From positions 1 to 6,921 of the forward strand of contig SBGS01000047.1 in the NCBI GenBank assembly GCA_006226555.1: a stretch of DNA of 6,921 nt, written 5' to 3'. Of the stretch, positions 5,783 through 6,921 are shown in pieces. The translations under genes were made by a program, and so were the position numbers. Positions within the stretch are counted from its first letter, which is position 1. Each line of letters opens with the position of its first letter. This DNA is from Bacteroidota bacterium. Its GTDB lineage: Bacteria; Bacteroidota; Bacteroidia; Flavobacteriales_D; Crocinitomicaceae. The notes under the pieces were generated by a model. That model searched no databases. It was not told the DNA's origin and worked only from the letters and a program-made list of their open reading frames with translations.

Positions 5783-6921
5783 ATGAAACGTTATACCGCA
5801 CTGTTGGTCTGCTCAATTCTCCTTGGTTTCTCCTTCCAATTGAGCGCTCAAGTGAATTTCACAATCGACATTCAACCGATTTCCATTACCAATGCACCCG
5901 GTGTTCAATCCTATTCCTGGGGTACCACAAGCGATGGTAAATGGGTAATACTCGGTGGACGTATAGATGGACTACACCAGCGTCAGCCATTTGCCGCTTT
6001 CCTGGAACAAGACAATAATAAGTCTGTATTTGTGATCGATCCGGTAGGAAACCAAACTTGGTCAGCAAATTTAGATGTCCTTCCAGTTACGCTATTCGAG
6101 CAAATCCAATCAACCAATCAAAATTTTACCCAAGTTGGAGGTAAGCTATATATTGCAGGTGGATATGGTCGGAGCAATACCGTTGACGACCACATTACAT
6201 TTGACGGATTAATTGCTGTAGATCTTGATGGTCTGGCCGATGCAGTTATAAATGGAAATCCTGTAGCCTCCTACTTTAGAGTGATCAACGACCCCGTATT
6301 CAAAATCACAGGTGGTCAGATGGATTATTTGGACTCTGTCTTCTACCTTGTTGGAGGTCACCTTTTCGACGGTAGATACAATCCAATGGGACCGAATAAT
6401 GGTCCGGGTTTCGTCCAGGAATACTCGAATGAAATTCGCACTTTCAAAATACTGGACGATGGAACAAACTTGAGCTTTTACGACTATAATGCCATTCACG
6501 ATACGGTAAACCTTCACAGAAGAGATTATAACCTGGCTCCTCAGATCTATCCTGATGGCTCCTATGGTTTCACCGCTTTTTCTGGGGTATTCGATTACAA
6601 CAACATGCCTTATTTAAATGTTGTTGAGATCACTTCTGGTTCGTATACGGTAAACAATACCTTCAACCAACTGTTAAGTCAGTATCATAGTGCGAAAATG
6701 CCTATTTACGATACCGTTGGCAACGTTATGCACACCTTCTTCTTTGGGGGGTTGAGCCAGTTTAATCTTGATGCTCAGGGTACACTCGTTGAAGACGTTG
6801 ATGTCCCTTTCGTTAAAACGGTCTCACGCGTGAGTCGTATGGGTGACGGAAGTATGATAGAAACTAAATTGGATTACATTGAGATGCCTGCATTGATGGG
6901 GCCTGGATCGGAATTCATCCC
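5783..6921 (+). CDS. Secreted kelch-like protein, 3' end outside the window (partial)
   Basis: The frame is open from the ATG at 5783 to the window end, giving 379 residues with no stop, so the protein is incomplete. Residues 1-22 form a clear signal peptide: MKR, a hydrophobic core, then LSA before Gln23, the 'AQ' cleavage pattern common in Bacteroidota. The mature part has recurring strand-plus-Gly-Gly elements: WVILGGRIDG (54-63), LYIAGGYGR (122-130), FYLVGGHLFDGRY (187-199) and TFFFGGLSQF (318-327), with a degenerate one (TAFSGVF) near 264-270. The spacing of about 55-76 residues resembles kelch-type beta-propeller blades. Secreted proteins of this sort in Bacteroidota often end in a type IX secretion sorting domain, but that end lies beyond the window. 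An A-rich AGAAAAAAG (5771-5779) lies just before the start. The biological role and any ligand are unknown. Confidence 0.85.
   Translation, partial: MKRYTALLVCSILLGFSFQLSAQVNFTIDIQPISITNAPGVQSYSWGTTSDGKWVILGGRIDGLHQRQPFAAFLEQDNNKSVFVIDPVGNQTWSANLDVLPVTLFEQIQSTNQNFTQVGGKLYIAGGYGRSNTVDDHITFDGLIAVDLDGLADAVINGNPVASYFRVINDPVFKITGGQMDYLDSVFYLVGGHLFDGRYNPMGPNNGPGFVQEYSNEIRTFKILDDGTNLSFYDYNAIHDTVNLHRRDYNLAPQIYPDGSYGFTAFSGVFDYNNMPYLNVVEITSGSYTVNNTFNQLLSQYHSAKMPIYDTVGNVMHTFFFGGLSQFNLDAQGTLVEDVDVPFVKTVSRVSRMGDGSMIETKLDYIEMPALMGPGSEFI

Noticed and set aside
5704..5940. 78-codon open frame on the + strand overlapping the end of the lipoprotein gene and the start of the secreted-protein gene.
   Set aside because: It runs in a different frame across the clear signal peptide of the gene starting at 5783 and has no recognisable protein features; it looks like an out-of-frame shadow.
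6209..6517. 102-codon open frame on the - strand.
   Set aside because: It lies wholly opposite the secreted kelch-like gene, which has a convincing signal peptide and repeats in its own frame; the antisense product has no family features.

Overview
The window reads as chromosomal DNA of a member of the Bacteroidota, most likely a flavobacterial or related marine/freshwater lineage. The reasons are the his gene order C-B-H-A-F-IE, the two-domain HisB and HisIE fusions, the near absence of Shine-Dalgarno sequences before most starts, moderate GC content, and a downstream secreted protein whose signal peptide ends in the 'SAQ' pattern common in this phylum. The assignment is inferred from gene content; no rRNA or other marker is present.

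Positions 7-4737 hold six complete histidine-biosynthesis genes on the + strand: hisC, hisB, hisH, hisA, hisF and hisIE. Every junction overlaps (23, 4, 4, 7 and 4 nt), so this is one polycistronic, probably translationally coupled unit. HisIE performs the second and third steps (PR-ATP pyrophosphohydrolase and PR-AMP cyclohydrolase). HisA isomerises ProFAR to PRFAR. HisH and HisF form the glutamine-dependent synthase giving IGP and AICAR. The C-terminal domain of HisB dehydrates IGP, HisC transaminates imidazole-acetol phosphate, and the N-terminal domain of HisB dephosphorylates histidinol phosphate. The first enzyme (HisG) and the last (HisD) are not in the window. A TGA at positions 1-3 may be the stop of the preceding gene, probably hisD, but this cannot be proven here. 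The operon promoter or leader also lies outside.

Positions 4767-5720 carry a complete gene, 29 nt after hisIE, for a 317-residue probable lipoprotein of unknown function. It shows five regularly spaced repeats that suggest a five-bladed beta-propeller. A 62-nt gap containing an imperfect inverted repeat follows. Then comes the start of a secreted, kelch-like protein (5783 to the window end) whose C-terminus is cut off. Neither protein has a visible link to histidine synthesis.

No mobile element, CRISPR array, tRNA or rRNA was seen. There is no gene-free stretch over 300 bases. The points most worth a second look are the missing zinc ligands in the HisB phosphatase domain, the five-fold repeat in the lipoprotein, the inverted repeat before the secreted protein, and a marked excess of GATC tetranucleotides across the window. 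None of these establishes a new biological system.
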